Numbered from the stretch's first letter, positions 5,600 to 14,046 are shown. The stretch is DNA of 19,954 nucleotides from an uncultured beta proteobacterium (GCA_903840825.1 CAIMHL010000328.1:1-19954); one strand, 5' to 3'. Notes: generated by a model not told the origin, from the sequence alone. Made by a program: numbers and translations.

Positions 5600-6964
5600 A
5601 TGGATGTCAGCATTACTTTTCTCGGTGGTACAGGAACCGTGACAGGCTCCAAATTTCTGGTGCGTCACGGGAAATCGTGCTTGCTGGTTGATTGCGGGCT
5701 TTTTCAGGGCTACAAATTACTGAGGCTCAGAAACTGGATGCCCTTGCCGGTGCCGCCCGATGAAATCAAAGCCGTCATCCTGACCCATGCCCACCTGGAC
5801 CACAGCGGCTACCTGCCCGTGCTGGCCAAAGAGGGTTTCAAGGGGCCGGTTTACGCCACACAAGGCACGCTTGGTTTGTGCCGGATTTTGCTGCCAGACA
5901 GTGGGCACCTTCAGGAGGAAGACGCGGGCTTTGCCAACCGGCACGGCTTCTCCAAGCACTCGCCGGCCCTCCCCTTGTACACAAGGGAAGAGGCCATTGA
6001 TTGTTTGCCACTGATTAAAGCACTTGCATTTAACCAGCCATTTTCGCCGCTTCCAGGCTGGAAAGCGACACTCTCACCGGCCGGTCATATTTTGGGCGCT
6101 GCCAGTCTTTTGCTCGAGGTGGAGGGCCGGCGGATTTTGTTCTCAGGTGATTTAGGCCGGCCCGACGACCTCATCATGAATCCGCCCGCAGAAGCGCCCG
6201 CCGCTGACACCGTGCTGATTGAGTCCACCTATGGCGACCGCGCGCACCCCAAAGAAGACGTGGTGGCAGAACTGGGGCCTGTCCTGCAAAAGCTGGTCAA
6301 ACGGGGCGGCGTGGCGGTGGTGCCGGTATTTGCCGTTGGGCGTGCTCAGGCCTTGTTGCACGCCATCAACCAACTCAAGACCCAGGGGCAGTTACCGGCC
6401 TCGTTGCCGGTTTACCTGGACAGCCCAATGGCTGTCAACACTACTCATCTGTTTGTGCACCATCTCGGCGAGCACCGACTCAGCAAGCATGAAGCCTATG
6501 CCTTGACAAACGCTGCCACCATGGTGAGCAGCACTGATGACTCGCGCGCCCTCGCTGGAAGAAAGGGACCGATGGTTATTTTGTCAGCCAGTGGCATGGC
6601 CACAGGCGGACGCGTTTTGCACCACCTGAGCCACTACGCTGGCGACCCCAAAAACATGATCATCCTGACCGGCTTCCAGGCACCCGGCACGCGCGGCGCT
6701 ACTTTGGCCAGCGGCGCCAAACTGGTTCGCATCCATGGCCGCGATGTGCAGGTGCATGCGGAAGTCATCCAACTCCAGTCCGCCTCGGCCCACGCAGATG
6801 CCGGGCAAGTCCTGGCATGGCTGTCCACCATGCCCAAAGCACCGCAGCTATTGTTTGTTGTTCACGGTGAACTTGGGGCCGCCGATGAACTGCGAAAGCG
6901 CTTGCAAAACGAAAAGGGATGGCGGGCAATGGTGCCTGAACACGGATCTACCTGGCGGGCATAA
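5600..6964 (+). CDS. MBL-fold/beta-CASP metallohydrolase (RNA-processing exonuclease family)
   Basis: This 454-residue protein is a metallo-beta-lactamase fold with a beta-CASP insert, as in CPSF73/Ysh1 and bacterial homologues that cut RNA. The metal-binding motifs are THAHLDH (His63, His65, Asp67, His68), GHILGA (His163) and SGDLGR (Asp184). Beta-CASP and RMMBL parts include ESTYGDR, PVFAVGRAQ, SASGMATGGRVLHHL, SASAHAD (His398) and VVHGE (His422). All expected catalytic positions are present, so it is probably an active two-zinc nuclease. Its substrate cannot be read from sequence. The ATG at 5600 (MDVSITFLGG) is preferred; the frame is open back to 5546, but that region is the dnaJ terminator. 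It ends 32 bp before the ATP-grasp fusion gene on the same strand, so cotranscription is plausible. Confidence 0.9.
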   Translation: MDVSITFLGGTGTVTGSKFLVRHGKSCLLVDCGLFQGYKLLRLRNWMPLPVPPDEIKAVILTHAHLDHSGYLPVLAKEGFKGPVYATQGTLGLCRILLPDSGHLQEEDAGFANRHGFSKHSPALPLYTREEAIDCLPLIKALAFNQPFSPLPGWKATLSPAGHILGAASLLLEVEGRRILFSGDLGRPDDLIMNPPAEAPAADTVLIESTYGDRAHPKEDVVAELGPVLQKLVKRGGVAVVPVFAVGRAQALLHAINQLKTQGQLPASLPVYLDSPMAVNTTHLFVHHLGEHRLSKHEAYALTNAATMVSSTDDSRALAGRKGPMVILSASGMATGGRVLHHLSHYAGDPKNMIILTGFQAPGTRGATLASGAKLVRIHGRDVQVHAEVIQLQSASAHADAGQVLAWLSTMPKAPQLLFVVHGELGAADELRKRLQNEKGWRAMVPEHGSTWRA

Positions 6965-6996
6965 AACAGGCCACTTCACTGGCATACTATTGCCCA

Positions 6997-9723
6997 GTGA
7001 AAGACGCCAACGACCCCTCCCTGCCCACGCCCACCCCAGATGCTGAACCCCTTGCGGGGCTTGCTTTTGAGCGCGCTACATCGCCTGGGCATTTCGACGA
7101 ACTGCTGGGCTTGGCGCCGACGCCGGCCACAACACCCAGCGACAACACAAGCTATTCAAGCGCGATCAAAGCCGGCCTGACCCAGCCTTGGGCTCAGTTT
7201 TTCAATAAACTGCCCGATCCCTGTCCCAGCAAACTCAATCAGCATTTAGCCAGTCTGGACCGACAGATTCGCGACAACGGCGTCACCTACAACGTGTATG
7301 CCGATGAAAACGGCCCCCAGCGCCCTTGGTCTCTCGACCTCTTCCCCCTGATCATCGAGCCCGACAGCTGGCAGCACATAGAAGCCGGCATTGTTCAGCA
7401 CATGAAATTGCTTGAAGGCGTCTTGGCCGATGTGTATGGAGAGCAGCAGTTACTGAGCCGTGGATTGCTGCCGCCGGCACTGGTTCAGGGCCATCCGGGC
7501 TACTTGCGGGCGATGCATGGAGTCAAGCCCGTGGGTGGCACCCACTTGCATATTGCCGCCTTTGATCTGGCGCGCGGCCCTGACGGCAGTTGGTGGGTCG
7601 TGAGCCAACGCTGTCAAGCGCCCTCAGGCTTGGGTTACCTGCTGGAAAACAGGTTGGCCATCTCAAGCCAGTTTCCTGAAGCTTTTGAATCGATGCGTGT
7701 CCAACGACTCGCAGGCACTTACCGCGCCTTGATGGACAGCCTGAAAAAAATGAGCCCGGCTGGTGCTGATTCCCACATCGCCCTCCTCACGCCTGGCCCC
7801 TATAACGAAACCTATTTTGAACACGCCTACCTGGCGCGCTACCTGGGCTTGACGCTGGTTGAGGGCAGCGACCTGATCGTTCGCGATGAACGCCTGTTCT
7901 TGAAAACCCTCAAAGGACTGGTGCCGGTGCACGGTTTGCTCAAGCGCGTGGATGACGAGTACCTCGACCCCCTGGAATTGCGCCCTGACTCCACCTTGGG
8001 CGTGCCCGGTCTGCTGCAAGCCATTCGGGCCGGCAACGTTCTGGTGGCCAACGCGCCCGGCACCGCTTTTTTGGAGTCGCCTGCGCTGCTGGGCTTTTTG
8101 CCGGCTTTATCCAAGCATTTGTTGGGCGAGCATCTCTTGCTGCCTGCACTGCCTACTTGGTGGTGCGGCGAAAGATCAGCGATGGAAGAAGCCCTGCCAC
8201 GCTTGAATGAGAGCGTGATCAAGCCCACCTACCCCGGCTCAAGCGCCCACCACAGCTTCACCTCCATGCAGGGAAGAACCCTTTCACCCCGAGAAATTGA
8301 CGAATGGGCGGGACGCATTGCACTGCAAAGCGATGAACACACCGTTCAGGCTTACTTGCCACTGGCACAAATGCCCACCTGGCAAGCCTCAGGTCAAGGT
8401 GCAACAACAGCGCCTTTGGGTGAGCAAGTTGAGGGCGCTACAGTGCCTCGCTCCTACATGCTGCGGGTGTTTGCGGTGTCTGATGGGCCACAGTCATGGC
8501 GCGTTCTCCCTGGTGGGCTCGCCCGCGTGGCCGGTTCAAGCGCTGACATTGCGTCCATGCAATACGGCGGCAGCAGCGCCGATGTTTGGGCGTTAACCCG
8601 AGGCGAGGTCGATAAAACCACGCTCTTGCAACCGCACCTGACCCCCGCCTCTTTGGCCCAACGCAAACGCTTGGTCACCAGCCGCGCGGCCGAAAATCTG
8701 TTTTGGCTGGGCCGCTACACCGAACGCGCAGAAAACGCCATTCGGCTGGCCCGCCTGACCCTTGAGTGCCTGAACGGCGAAGAACAATCATCCGTCCCCA
8801 TGCTGGCCTGGCTGAGCAAAATGGCGGTGGCCAACACCTTGGTCTTGCCCGGTGTTCCCACGGCGGCGCAGGCCAGGCGCGTTTTTGAACGCTCTTTGAT
8901 ATCGAGCTTGGGCAGTACTAGTGAGGCCACCAGCGTGGGCTTTCATCTGCGGGCGCTCAAAATGGCCGGCTCCACCGTTCGCGAGCGCTTGTCGCAAGAA
9001 CATTGGCGCGTCATTGTGCGGGCCGAAGAAGAGCTATTTGCACGCTGCGCCGAACACACCCAAAACGGGGACTATTCCGCTCTCAAAGCGCTGCAAGTAC
9101 TTAAAAACACCAGCGACCACATGGCTGCTATCACTGGGGCGCAAACCGACCGCATGACGCGTGATGACGGATGGCGACTGCTCAGCATTGGCCGCCACAT
9201 TGAACGTTTGGCCTTTTTGGCCAGTGCCTTGGCCAGAGGTATTGAGACCGGTTCGGTGCACACCGACGGGGGCTTTGACGCCATGATCGCCCTGTTTGAC
9301 AGCACCATCACCTTTCACGCGCAATACCAGCAAAGCCGAGACATGGCCGCGTTGATTGATCTGCTGGTGCTCGACCGCGACAACCCGCGCTCCCTGGCCT
9401 GGGTTACCCACACCTTGCGGGGGCGACTGTCCAAATTGGCCGGCAGTGAGCCCGATGTTCTTTGCGCCATGTCGCTGCGCGTGCCAGACCCCAAAACTTG
9501 GCGCCTGGAGGCCTTGTGCCAAGCCCAACCGGTCATGACCCAAGGGCAAGGAGAATTCGGGGAGGTGCCCGCAAGCCCAGCGACAAATCGAGCGCCCGGC
9601 TACTACTTTGCACTCAACGAGTTGCTGATTCAATGCACGGCAGCGGCTTTTAATATTTCAGAAGAAATCAGTGCAACCTACTTCACGCACTCTGGTGAAA
9701 CCAAGCAAAGCATGGGTGCCTGA
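6997..9723 (+). CDS. Circularly permuted ATP-grasp / alpha-E fusion protein
   Basis: The 908-residue protein joins two domains that are often separate genes. Residues about 90-545 match the circularly permuted ATP-grasp type 2 family (former DUF404/DUF407): LLEGVLADVYGEQQLL, GPYNETYFEHAYLARYLG (Glu271), GNVLVANAPG (from Gly346), VIKPTYPG (Lys409) and LPGGLARVA. Residues about 556-895 are an alpha-E domain (DUF403), starting SRAAENLFWLGRYTERAEN at Ser562. ATP-grasp enzymes make amide or peptide bonds via an acyl phosphate, and this subfamily is predicted to build or modify peptides; its substrate is not known to me. The start is a GTG at 6997, with no internal Met before about residue 135 and no clear ribosome binding site. 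The motif often written SKDTWVL in the family reads SADVWAL here (Ala528). The stop overlaps the next ATG by one base. Confidence 0.9.
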   Translation: MKDANDPSLPTPTPDAEPLAGLAFERATSPGHFDELLGLAPTPATTPSDNTSYSSAIKAGLTQPWAQFFNKLPDPCPSKLNQHLASLDRQIRDNGVTYNVYADENGPQRPWSLDLFPLIIEPDSWQHIEAGIVQHMKLLEGVLADVYGEQQLLSRGLLPPALVQGHPGYLRAMHGVKPVGGTHLHIAAFDLARGPDGSWWVVSQRCQAPSGLGYLLENRLAISSQFPEAFESMRVQRLAGTYRALMDSLKKMSPAGADSHIALLTPGPYNETYFEHAYLARYLGLTLVEGSDLIVRDERLFLKTLKGLVPVHGLLKRVDDEYLDPLELRPDSTLGVPGLLQAIRAGNVLVANAPGTAFLESPALLGFLPALSKHLLGEHLLLPALPTWWCGERSAMEEALPRLNESVIKPTYPGSSAHHSFTSMQGRTLSPREIDEWAGRIALQSDEHTVQAYLPLAQMPTWQASGQGATTAPLGEQVEGATVPRSYMLRVFAVSDGPQSWRVLPGGLARVAGSSADIASMQYGGSSADVWALTRGEVDKTTLLQPHLTPASLAQRKRLVTSRAAENLFWLGRYTERAENAIRLARLTLECLNGEEQSSVPMLAWLSKMAVANTLVLPGVPTAAQARRVFERSLISSLGSTSEATSVGFHLRALKMAGSTVRERLSQEHWRVIVRAEEELFARCAEHTQNGDYSALKALQVLKNTSDHMAAITGAQTDRMTRDDGWRLLSIGRHIERLAFLASALARGIETGSVHTDGGFDAMIALFDSTITFHAQYQQSRDMAALIDLLVLDRDNPRSLAWVTHTLRGRLSKLAGSEPDVLCAMSLRVPDPKTWRLEALCQAQPVMTQGQGEFGEVPASPATNRAPGYYFALNELLIQCTAAAFNISEEISATYFTHSGETKQSMGA

Positions 9724-10706
9724 TGCGACTTCAAATTACCCACGAAACGCGGTACGACTACCTGCCCGCCGTAGAAACCGCCCAGCACATGGCTTATTTG
9801 CAGCCCCTGAACACGGCCCAGCAAAAACTCATCAGCCACACTCTGGTATTGACCCCAACACCAGCGCAGTTGCGCCAGACACAGGATGTGTTTGGCAATA
9901 CGCGCTGCTTTTTTTCACTCCAGACGCCTCATTCAAGCCTCTCAGTCGTTGCCTGCAGCGTGGTCACTACCAGCGCCCACCCCGTTCCGCCGAGTCGCAT
10001 CAGCTGGGAGCAAACGCGGGACCGGTTTCGCTACCAGTCTGACAACACGTTTGACCCGGCCACTGAATTTGTCTTTGCCTCGCCATTTATCCCCAGGCAT
10101 GCTGAATTTGCCGCCTATGCCCGACCCAGTTTTGCCCCTGGTGTGAGCGTGTTGGCGGCAGCGCAAGACCTCATGCGGCGCATTTATGCCGACTTTACCT
10201 ACGAGAGCCAAAGCACACAAATCAACACGCCGGCGCTCCAAGCCCTGGCGCAACGCAAAGGGGTTTGCCAAGATTTTGCACACATCATGATCGCCTGCCT
10301 GCGGGTGATGGGAGTTCCGGCCCGCTATGTCAGCGGCTACTTGCTCACCCAAGCAGCGCCCGGCACGGTCAAACTCAAAGGCAGCGATGCCTCGCACGCC
10401 TGGTGTGCCGTGTATGTGCCTGATTTGCCTGAGAGCGAAAGGTGGTGTGATCTGGACCCCACCAACAACCGGGCGGGGTGGCATTCGCCAGGTGAAGATT
10501 ACGTAACCTTGGCTATTGGACGCGATTTTGCTGATGTTTCACCGATTCGCGGCGTGATCCACGGCGGCGCTAGTCACACCTTGTCAGTCGGGGTCACGGT
10601 GGAGCCCGTACTGGACAATCCATTCACCCCGCCCTTTAGCGGTCGTCCGCAGGTGCAGCAACAGCACCAAAACCAGGGCATGAGTCAGAGCCAATCACAG
10701 AATTAA
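9723..10706 (+). CDS. Transglutaminase-like cysteine peptidase/ligase family protein
   Basis: The 327-residue protein starts with the bacterial transglutaminase N-terminal beta domain (about 1-85; LQITHETRYDYLPAVETAQHMAYLQP). A transglutaminase-like core follows, with a complete Cys-His-Asp triad: Cys182 in GVCQDFAH, His225 in SDASHAWCAVYVP, and Asp245 in WCDLDPTN. Bacterial members are mostly predicted proteases or peptide-bond-forming enzymes, not true protein cross-linkers. There is no signal peptide. The tail (about 308-327) is a Gln/Ser/Asn-rich low-complexity stretch with no recognised function. Its ATG overlaps the ATP-grasp/alpha-E stop (TGATG), a sign of translational coupling and joint function. 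This pairing occurs in many bacteria, in some together with an Anbu proteasome-like peptidase, which is not in this window. Confidence 0.9.
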   Translation: MRLQITHETRYDYLPAVETAQHMAYLQPLNTAQQKLISHTLVLTPTPAQLRQTQDVFGNTRCFFSLQTPHSSLSVVACSVVTTSAHPVPPSRISWEQTRDRFRYQSDNTFDPATEFVFASPFIPRHAEFAAYARPSFAPGVSVLAAAQDLMRRIYADFTYESQSTQINTPALQALAQRKGVCQDFAHIMIACLRVMGVPARYVSGYLLTQAAPGTVKLKGSDASHAWCAVYVPDLPESERWCDLDPTNNRAGWHSPGEDYVTLAIGRDFADVSPIRGVIHGGASHTLSVGVTVEPVLDNPFTPPFSGRPQVQQQHQNQGMSQSQSQN

Positions 10707-10766
10707 AATGCTACTTATAAAATAGCTGCTTAAGCACGTATTTAAACGCCTAGAGGCCAATTATTA
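10705..10766. repeat. Degenerate dispersed intergenic repeat, Comamonadaceae type
   Basis: The stretch runs from AAAATGCTAC through AATAGCTGCTTAAGCACG to CGCCTAGAGGCCAATTATT. It has the layout of a short element I recall between genes in Comamonadaceae: an AT-rich start, ATAGCTGCT, a GCGCTT hairpin, then GCGCTAGAGGCC. Here the central hairpin arms have decayed, leaving GCTTAAGC. It sits between the transglutaminase stop and the RidA gene. The identity rests on memory of the pattern; only one copy is in the window. Confidence 0.5.
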
Positions 10767-10791
10767 ATTAAACTTTTACAAAGAATTAACC

Positions 10792-11256
10792 ATGAGCATT
10801 TACGACAAACTTACCCAACTCAACATCACCCTGCCCCCGGTCTCCATTCCCGCTGCAGCCTATGTTCCTTTTGTCCAAACTGGAAACCTCGTCTTTTTGA
10901 GCGGTCACATTGCCAAGCAAGACGGCAAACCCTGGGTCGGTCAACTGGGTAAAAACATGACCACCGAAGAGGGCAAAGCCGCTGCCCGTGCCATTGCCAT
11001 TGACCTGCTGGGCACCTTGCACGCCGCCGTGGGCGACTTGAACCGGGTCAAACGCATCGTCAAACTCATGTCACTGGTCAACTCCACCGGCGATTTCACC
11101 GAGCAGCATCTGGTCACCAACGGTGCCAGCGAGTTGATTGGCGAAGTGTTTGGCGCTTCGGGTGCTCACGCCCGCAGTGCTTTTGGTGTGGCGCAGATCC
11201 CGATGGGTGCCTGCGTTGAAATTGAACTGATCGCCGAACTCGACTCAGCGGCCTGA
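10792..11256 (+). CDS. RidA (YjgF/YER057c/UK114) family protein
   Basis: The 154-residue protein fits the RidA fold, a cytosolic trimer whose best-known members hydrolyse reactive enamine/imine intermediates such as 2-aminoacrylate. Family signs are the segment VPFVQTGNLVFLSGHIAKQDG and the C-terminal block HARSAFGVAQIPMGACVEIE, whose Arg fits the position that binds the carboxylate of the substrate. It is longer than E. coli RidA and resembles the longer subfamily (LSGHI..., ARSAxGVAxLP), whose substrate is less clear, so deaminase activity is uncertain and no symbol is given. The ATG is preceded by an AT-rich leader with no strong ribosome binding site. The 3' end overlaps the convergent folK gene by 12 bp. 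Confidence 0.88.
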   Translation: MSIYDKLTQLNITLPPVSIPAAAYVPFVQTGNLVFLSGHIAKQDGKPWVGQLGKNMTTEEGKAAARAIAIDLLGTLHAAVGDLNRVKRIVKLMSLVNSTGDFTEQHLVTNGASELIGEVFGASGAHARSAFGVAQIPMGACVEIELIAELDSAA

Positions 11257-11736
11257 CATAGAGGCCAGCCGTGTGATGGCCTGAGTGGCCACCACGGCCA
11301 ACTGCGCAGGTGAGACCCGCGCAGGTGCGATCTCGGCCAGCGGCACCAGCACAAAAGCACGCTCCAGCATCCGGGGATGGGGAATGGTGAGCGAGGCGCT
11401 GCCCATTTGGGCATCACCGTAAAGCAAAACATCGAGATCAAGCGTGCGGGGTGCGTTGGGGTAGGGTCGGTCACGGCCCGCCTCAAACTCCATTTGCTGC
11501 AGCGCAAGCAGCAAATCATGCGCATTCAGTCCGGTGCTGATTTCAACCACCGCATTGATGTAGTCAGGACCACTGGAGGCCAGCGGTGCAGTCTGGTACA
11601 AGGAAGACTGTGCCAAGAGCACCGTTTGGGGCAAGTCGTCCAGGTCGTTAATAGCGCAAAGCACAGCGGTACTGGCGTCGCCCAAGTTGGCACCTATGGC
11701 CACATAGGCAGTCACAGGCGCGCGCAGTTCAGACAT
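11245..11736 (-). CDS. folK: FolK, 6-hydroxymethyl-7,8-dihydropterin pyrophosphokinase
   Basis: FolK transfers pyrophosphate from ATP to 6-hydroxymethyl-7,8-dihydropterin, the step before dihydropteroate synthase in folate synthesis. The 163-residue protein has the family layout: N-terminal TAYVAIGANLGD, SSLYQTAPL, PDYINAVVEI, and the signature RPYPNAPRTLDLDVLLYG with its metal-binding Asp pair, then IPHPRMLERAFVLVPLAEIAP. The length is typical. Its ATG overlaps the pcnB stop (TAATG), so it is probably translated by coupling to pcnB. A pcnB-folK pair is common in beta- and gammaproteobacteria. The C-terminal codons overlap the end of the convergent RidA gene. Confidence 0.96.
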   Translation of the reverse strand: MSELRAPVTAYVAIGANLGDASTAVLCAINDLDDLPQTVLLAQSSLYQTAPLASSGPDYINAVVEISTGLNAHDLLLALQQMEFEAGRDRPYPNAPRTLDLDVLLYGDAQMGSASLTIPHPRMLERAFVLVPLAEIAPARVSPAQLAVVATQAITRLASMSGR

Positions 11737-13301
11737 TACAGACCCGTTGCCGCCGAATCACCACCGTCTTTGGGCAAACCAGTGCGTTTGCGGCGACGGC
11801 GCTTTTTGGGCGCATCAGAGGCCACTTCATCGCCTGGTTCACTGGGCGAAGGCTGGGTTGCGGGCGCGTCCGCAGTAGTGTCTTTGGCCACGGGAGCTTT
11901 ATGCACTTTGGGCGAGCGCTGGCGCTGCTGCAGTTCTTCACGCACTTGGTCGACCATGTCTTCGCGCAAGTTGTCATCAGCCATGCTGAACTCTTGCCAC
12001 CAGTCAGACAACACCACGTCAATCTCACCCGCATCGGCGCGCAGGCGCATGAAGTCAAACGCCGCCCGAAAGCGCGGTTGATCAACCAGGCCGAAGGGCG
12101 CGCTGCCGACGCGTTTCTCAAAGCGGGGCTGCATCATCCAGATTTCGCGCATGTCACCGGCCAGCTTGCCGCGACCCGAAACATCGCCAATGCGGGCATT
12201 GAACACGTCATCAATCGCGTCTTGCAATGCGGGGTGTGAATGCTGGCGTTGCTGAATGCGCAAGGCCCAGCCATCGCGCACATCGGCCCACAAAGCGCAA
12301 GCCAGCAAGAAGCTGGGCGCTACCGGCTTACCCTCGCCTACACGGCGGTCGGTGTCAACCAAAGCCGCGTTGACAAATACCGACTCCGCCCGCTCCACCA
12401 CCACGTCAAGCAGCGGGTAAATGCCGCGCTCCATGCCCAAGTCACGCAGTTGGGCGATGGACGCTAGGGCATGACCGGTTTGCAGCAGCTTGAGCATTTC
12501 ATCAAACAAACGGCTTTGAGGCACATCGGCCAGCAACTCTTGAGACTTGATCAGTGGTGCTGCGGTTTTGGCTTCCAACTTGAACCCCAACTCGCGCAAT
12601 TTGGCTGAAAAGCGCACAGCGCGAATAATTCGCACTGGGTCTTCGCGGTAGCGCGTGGCCGGGTCACCAATCATGCGGATGATGCGTTTTTTGGCATCCT
12701 TGATCCCGTTGTGGTAGTCCACCACAATTTGGGTCTCGGGGTCGTAGTACATCGCATTGATGGTGAAATCACGGCGCACCGCGTCTTCTTCTTGCGGACC
12801 CCAAACGTTGTCGCGCAACACCCGACCAGACGCATCAACCGCGTGCTTCATACCCGCTAATTCGTTTTTGCTGGTGCGCTCGTTGCCAGACACCGCTTCG
12901 GCGGCGGCATTGTCCATATAGGCGCGGAAGGTGGAGACCTCGATCACATCGTTTTCACGGCCACGCCCAAAAATGACGTGAACAATCCGAAAACGCCGCC
13001 CAATGATGAAGGCCCGGCGAAAGAGGTTTTTGACTTGCTCGGGGGTGGCGTCTGTAGCAACGTCGAAATCTTTGGGTCGCAGGCCAACCATCAAATCGCG
13101 CACCGCACCGCCCACAATATAGGCATCAAAACCTGCGTGTTTGAGGGTGCGAACGACGTTCAAGGCCCGGTCATCAACCAGTGCTGGATCAATCCCGTGG
13201 GCTTCAACCCCCACTTCCTCTCGTTTGCCAAATTGAAGCTTCTTGCCTTTGGCAGTCGAGGGTGATTTACCCAGCAGCTTGTCGATAAAATTTTTAATCA
13301 T
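11736..13301 (-). CDS. pcnB: PcnB, poly(A) polymerase I
   Basis: PcnB adds poly(A) tails to RNA 3' ends, which promotes decay of mRNA fragments and regulatory RNAs. The 521-residue protein is a class II nucleotidyltransferase. The head has YIVGGAVRDLMVGLRPKDFD (Gly64-Gly65, catalytic Asp78 and Asp80). IIGRRFRIVHVIFG follows, a motif that marks bacterial poly(A) polymerases rather than CCA-adding enzymes. Then come VIEVSTFRAY, RRDFTINAMYYD and YREDPVRIIRAVRFSAKL. The C-terminal third contains an SPKVHKAP-type segment and a tail rich in Pro and Asp that ends in a strongly basic cluster, KKRRRRKRTG, likely for RNA binding. It is preceded by the HAD phosphatase gene on the same strand (66-bp gap) and overlaps folK by one base. 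Confidence 0.95.
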   Translation of the reverse strand: MIKNFIDKLLGKSPSTAKGKKLQFGKREEVGVEAHGIDPALVDDRALNVVRTLKHAGFDAYIVGGAVRDLMVGLRPKDFDVATDATPEQVKNLFRRAFIIGRRFRIVHVIFGRGRENDVIEVSTFRAYMDNAAAEAVSGNERTSKNELAGMKHAVDASGRVLRDNVWGPQEEDAVRRDFTINAMYYDPETQIVVDYHNGIKDAKKRIIRMIGDPATRYREDPVRIIRAVRFSAKLRELGFKLEAKTAAPLIKSQELLADVPQSRLFDEMLKLLQTGHALASIAQLRDLGMERGIYPLLDVVVERAESVFVNAALVDTDRRVGEGKPVAPSFLLACALWADVRDGWALRIQQRQHSHPALQDAIDDVFNARIGDVSGRGKLAGDMREIWMMQPRFEKRVGSAPFGLVDQPRFRAAFDFMRLRADAGEIDVVLSDWWQEFSMADDNLREDMVDQVREELQQRQRSPKVHKAPVAKDTTADAPATQPSPSEPGDEVASDAPKKRRRRKRTGLPKDGGDSAATGL

Positions 13302-13367
13302 TAGGTTTTCTGTAACGCGGAAAAGTCCGCCGTTGCGGGCACTGAGCGCGCTTGGTTTCTAAGCATT

Positions 13368-14042
13368 TTAAAACAGGTCAAGTATCCGCCATCCACGCTC
13401 GGTAGCGAGGGCGCGCAAACGGTCATCAGGGTTGGTGGCCACCGGGTGCGTGACCTTCTCCAGCAGACTGATGTCGTTCATCGAATCGGTGTAAAAAGTG
13501 GTCTCCACATCGGACCAGTCCAAGGCTCTGCGCGCGAGCCAGTCAGCCACGCGGGTCACTTTTCCCTCGCGAATCGAAGCCACGCCCTTGACTTCACCCG
13601 TGATCCAGCCAGTACCACCCGGCGCGCTATCGAGTGCAAGTTCAACGGCAATCAACTCCGAGACGCCGAACGCCTGGGCAATCGGGCGCGTTACAAATTC
13701 ATTGGTGGCGGTGACGATCAGCACCTCGTCACCCGCTTGCTGGTGCGAATGCACGAGCGCCAGGGCTTGGGGTTTTATGACGGGATGAATCACAGACGCC
13801 ATAAAAAGGGCGTGAGCAGCTTCTGAATCGATAGCGCCTTTTTGCTTCACGGCCGCCGTAGCAAAGCGCACATACGCATGGATATCGAGCGTACCAGCCC
13901 GGTAATGGGCAAAAAACTCGTCATTGCGACGGTTGAAATCGACCGGATCTGTCCAGCCAATGGTGCTGGTAAAGACCCCCCAGGAGTAATCCGAATCGAT
14001 CGGAAGCAAGGTGTGGTCGAGGTCAAAAAGAGCAAGTTTCAT
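13368..14042 (-). CDS. HAD-superfamily subfamily IB phosphatase (SerB-like)
   Basis: The 224-residue protein has the HAD phosphatase motifs: motif I DLDHTLL with nucleophile Asp7 and acid Asp9, motif II IVTATN, and motif III/IV EGKVTRVAD and YTDSMNDISLL. Large helical cap sequence between motifs I and II (about 15-95) fits subfamily IB (HAD-SF-IB, SerB- and CicA-like). Members remove phosphate from small molecules; the natural substrate cannot be named. It begins 4 bp after the hda stop codon, so it is in the same transcript. This gene is regularly found between hda and pcnB in Burkholderiales as far as I recall. A phosphoserine phosphatase role is possible, but the protein is not a typical SerB. 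Confidence 0.88.
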   Translation of the reverse strand: MKLALFDLDHTLLPIDSDYSWGVFTSTIGWTDPVDFNRRNDEFFAHYRAGTLDIHAYVRFATAAVKQKGAIDSEAAHALFMASVIHPVIKPQALALVHSHQQAGDEVLIVTATNEFVTRPIAQAFGVSELIAVELALDSAPGGTGWITGEVKGVASIREGKVTRVADWLARRALDWSDVETTFYTDSMNDISLLEKVTHPVATNPDDRLRALATERGWRILDLF

Positions 14043-14046
14043 GTGT

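Noticed and set aside
9034..9633. 199-codon open frame antisense to the alpha-E domain
   Set aside because: It is a shadow frame inside a conserved gene, with low-complexity Gly/Gln-rich translation and no family resemblance.
9942..10484. 180-codon open frame antisense to the transglutaminase gene
   Set aside because: The plus-strand frame has a full catalytic triad; the antisense frame has no features.
11377..12081. 234-codon plus-strand frame opposite folK and pcnB
   Set aside because: It spans the overlap of two well-recognised minus-strand genes and its translation looks random.
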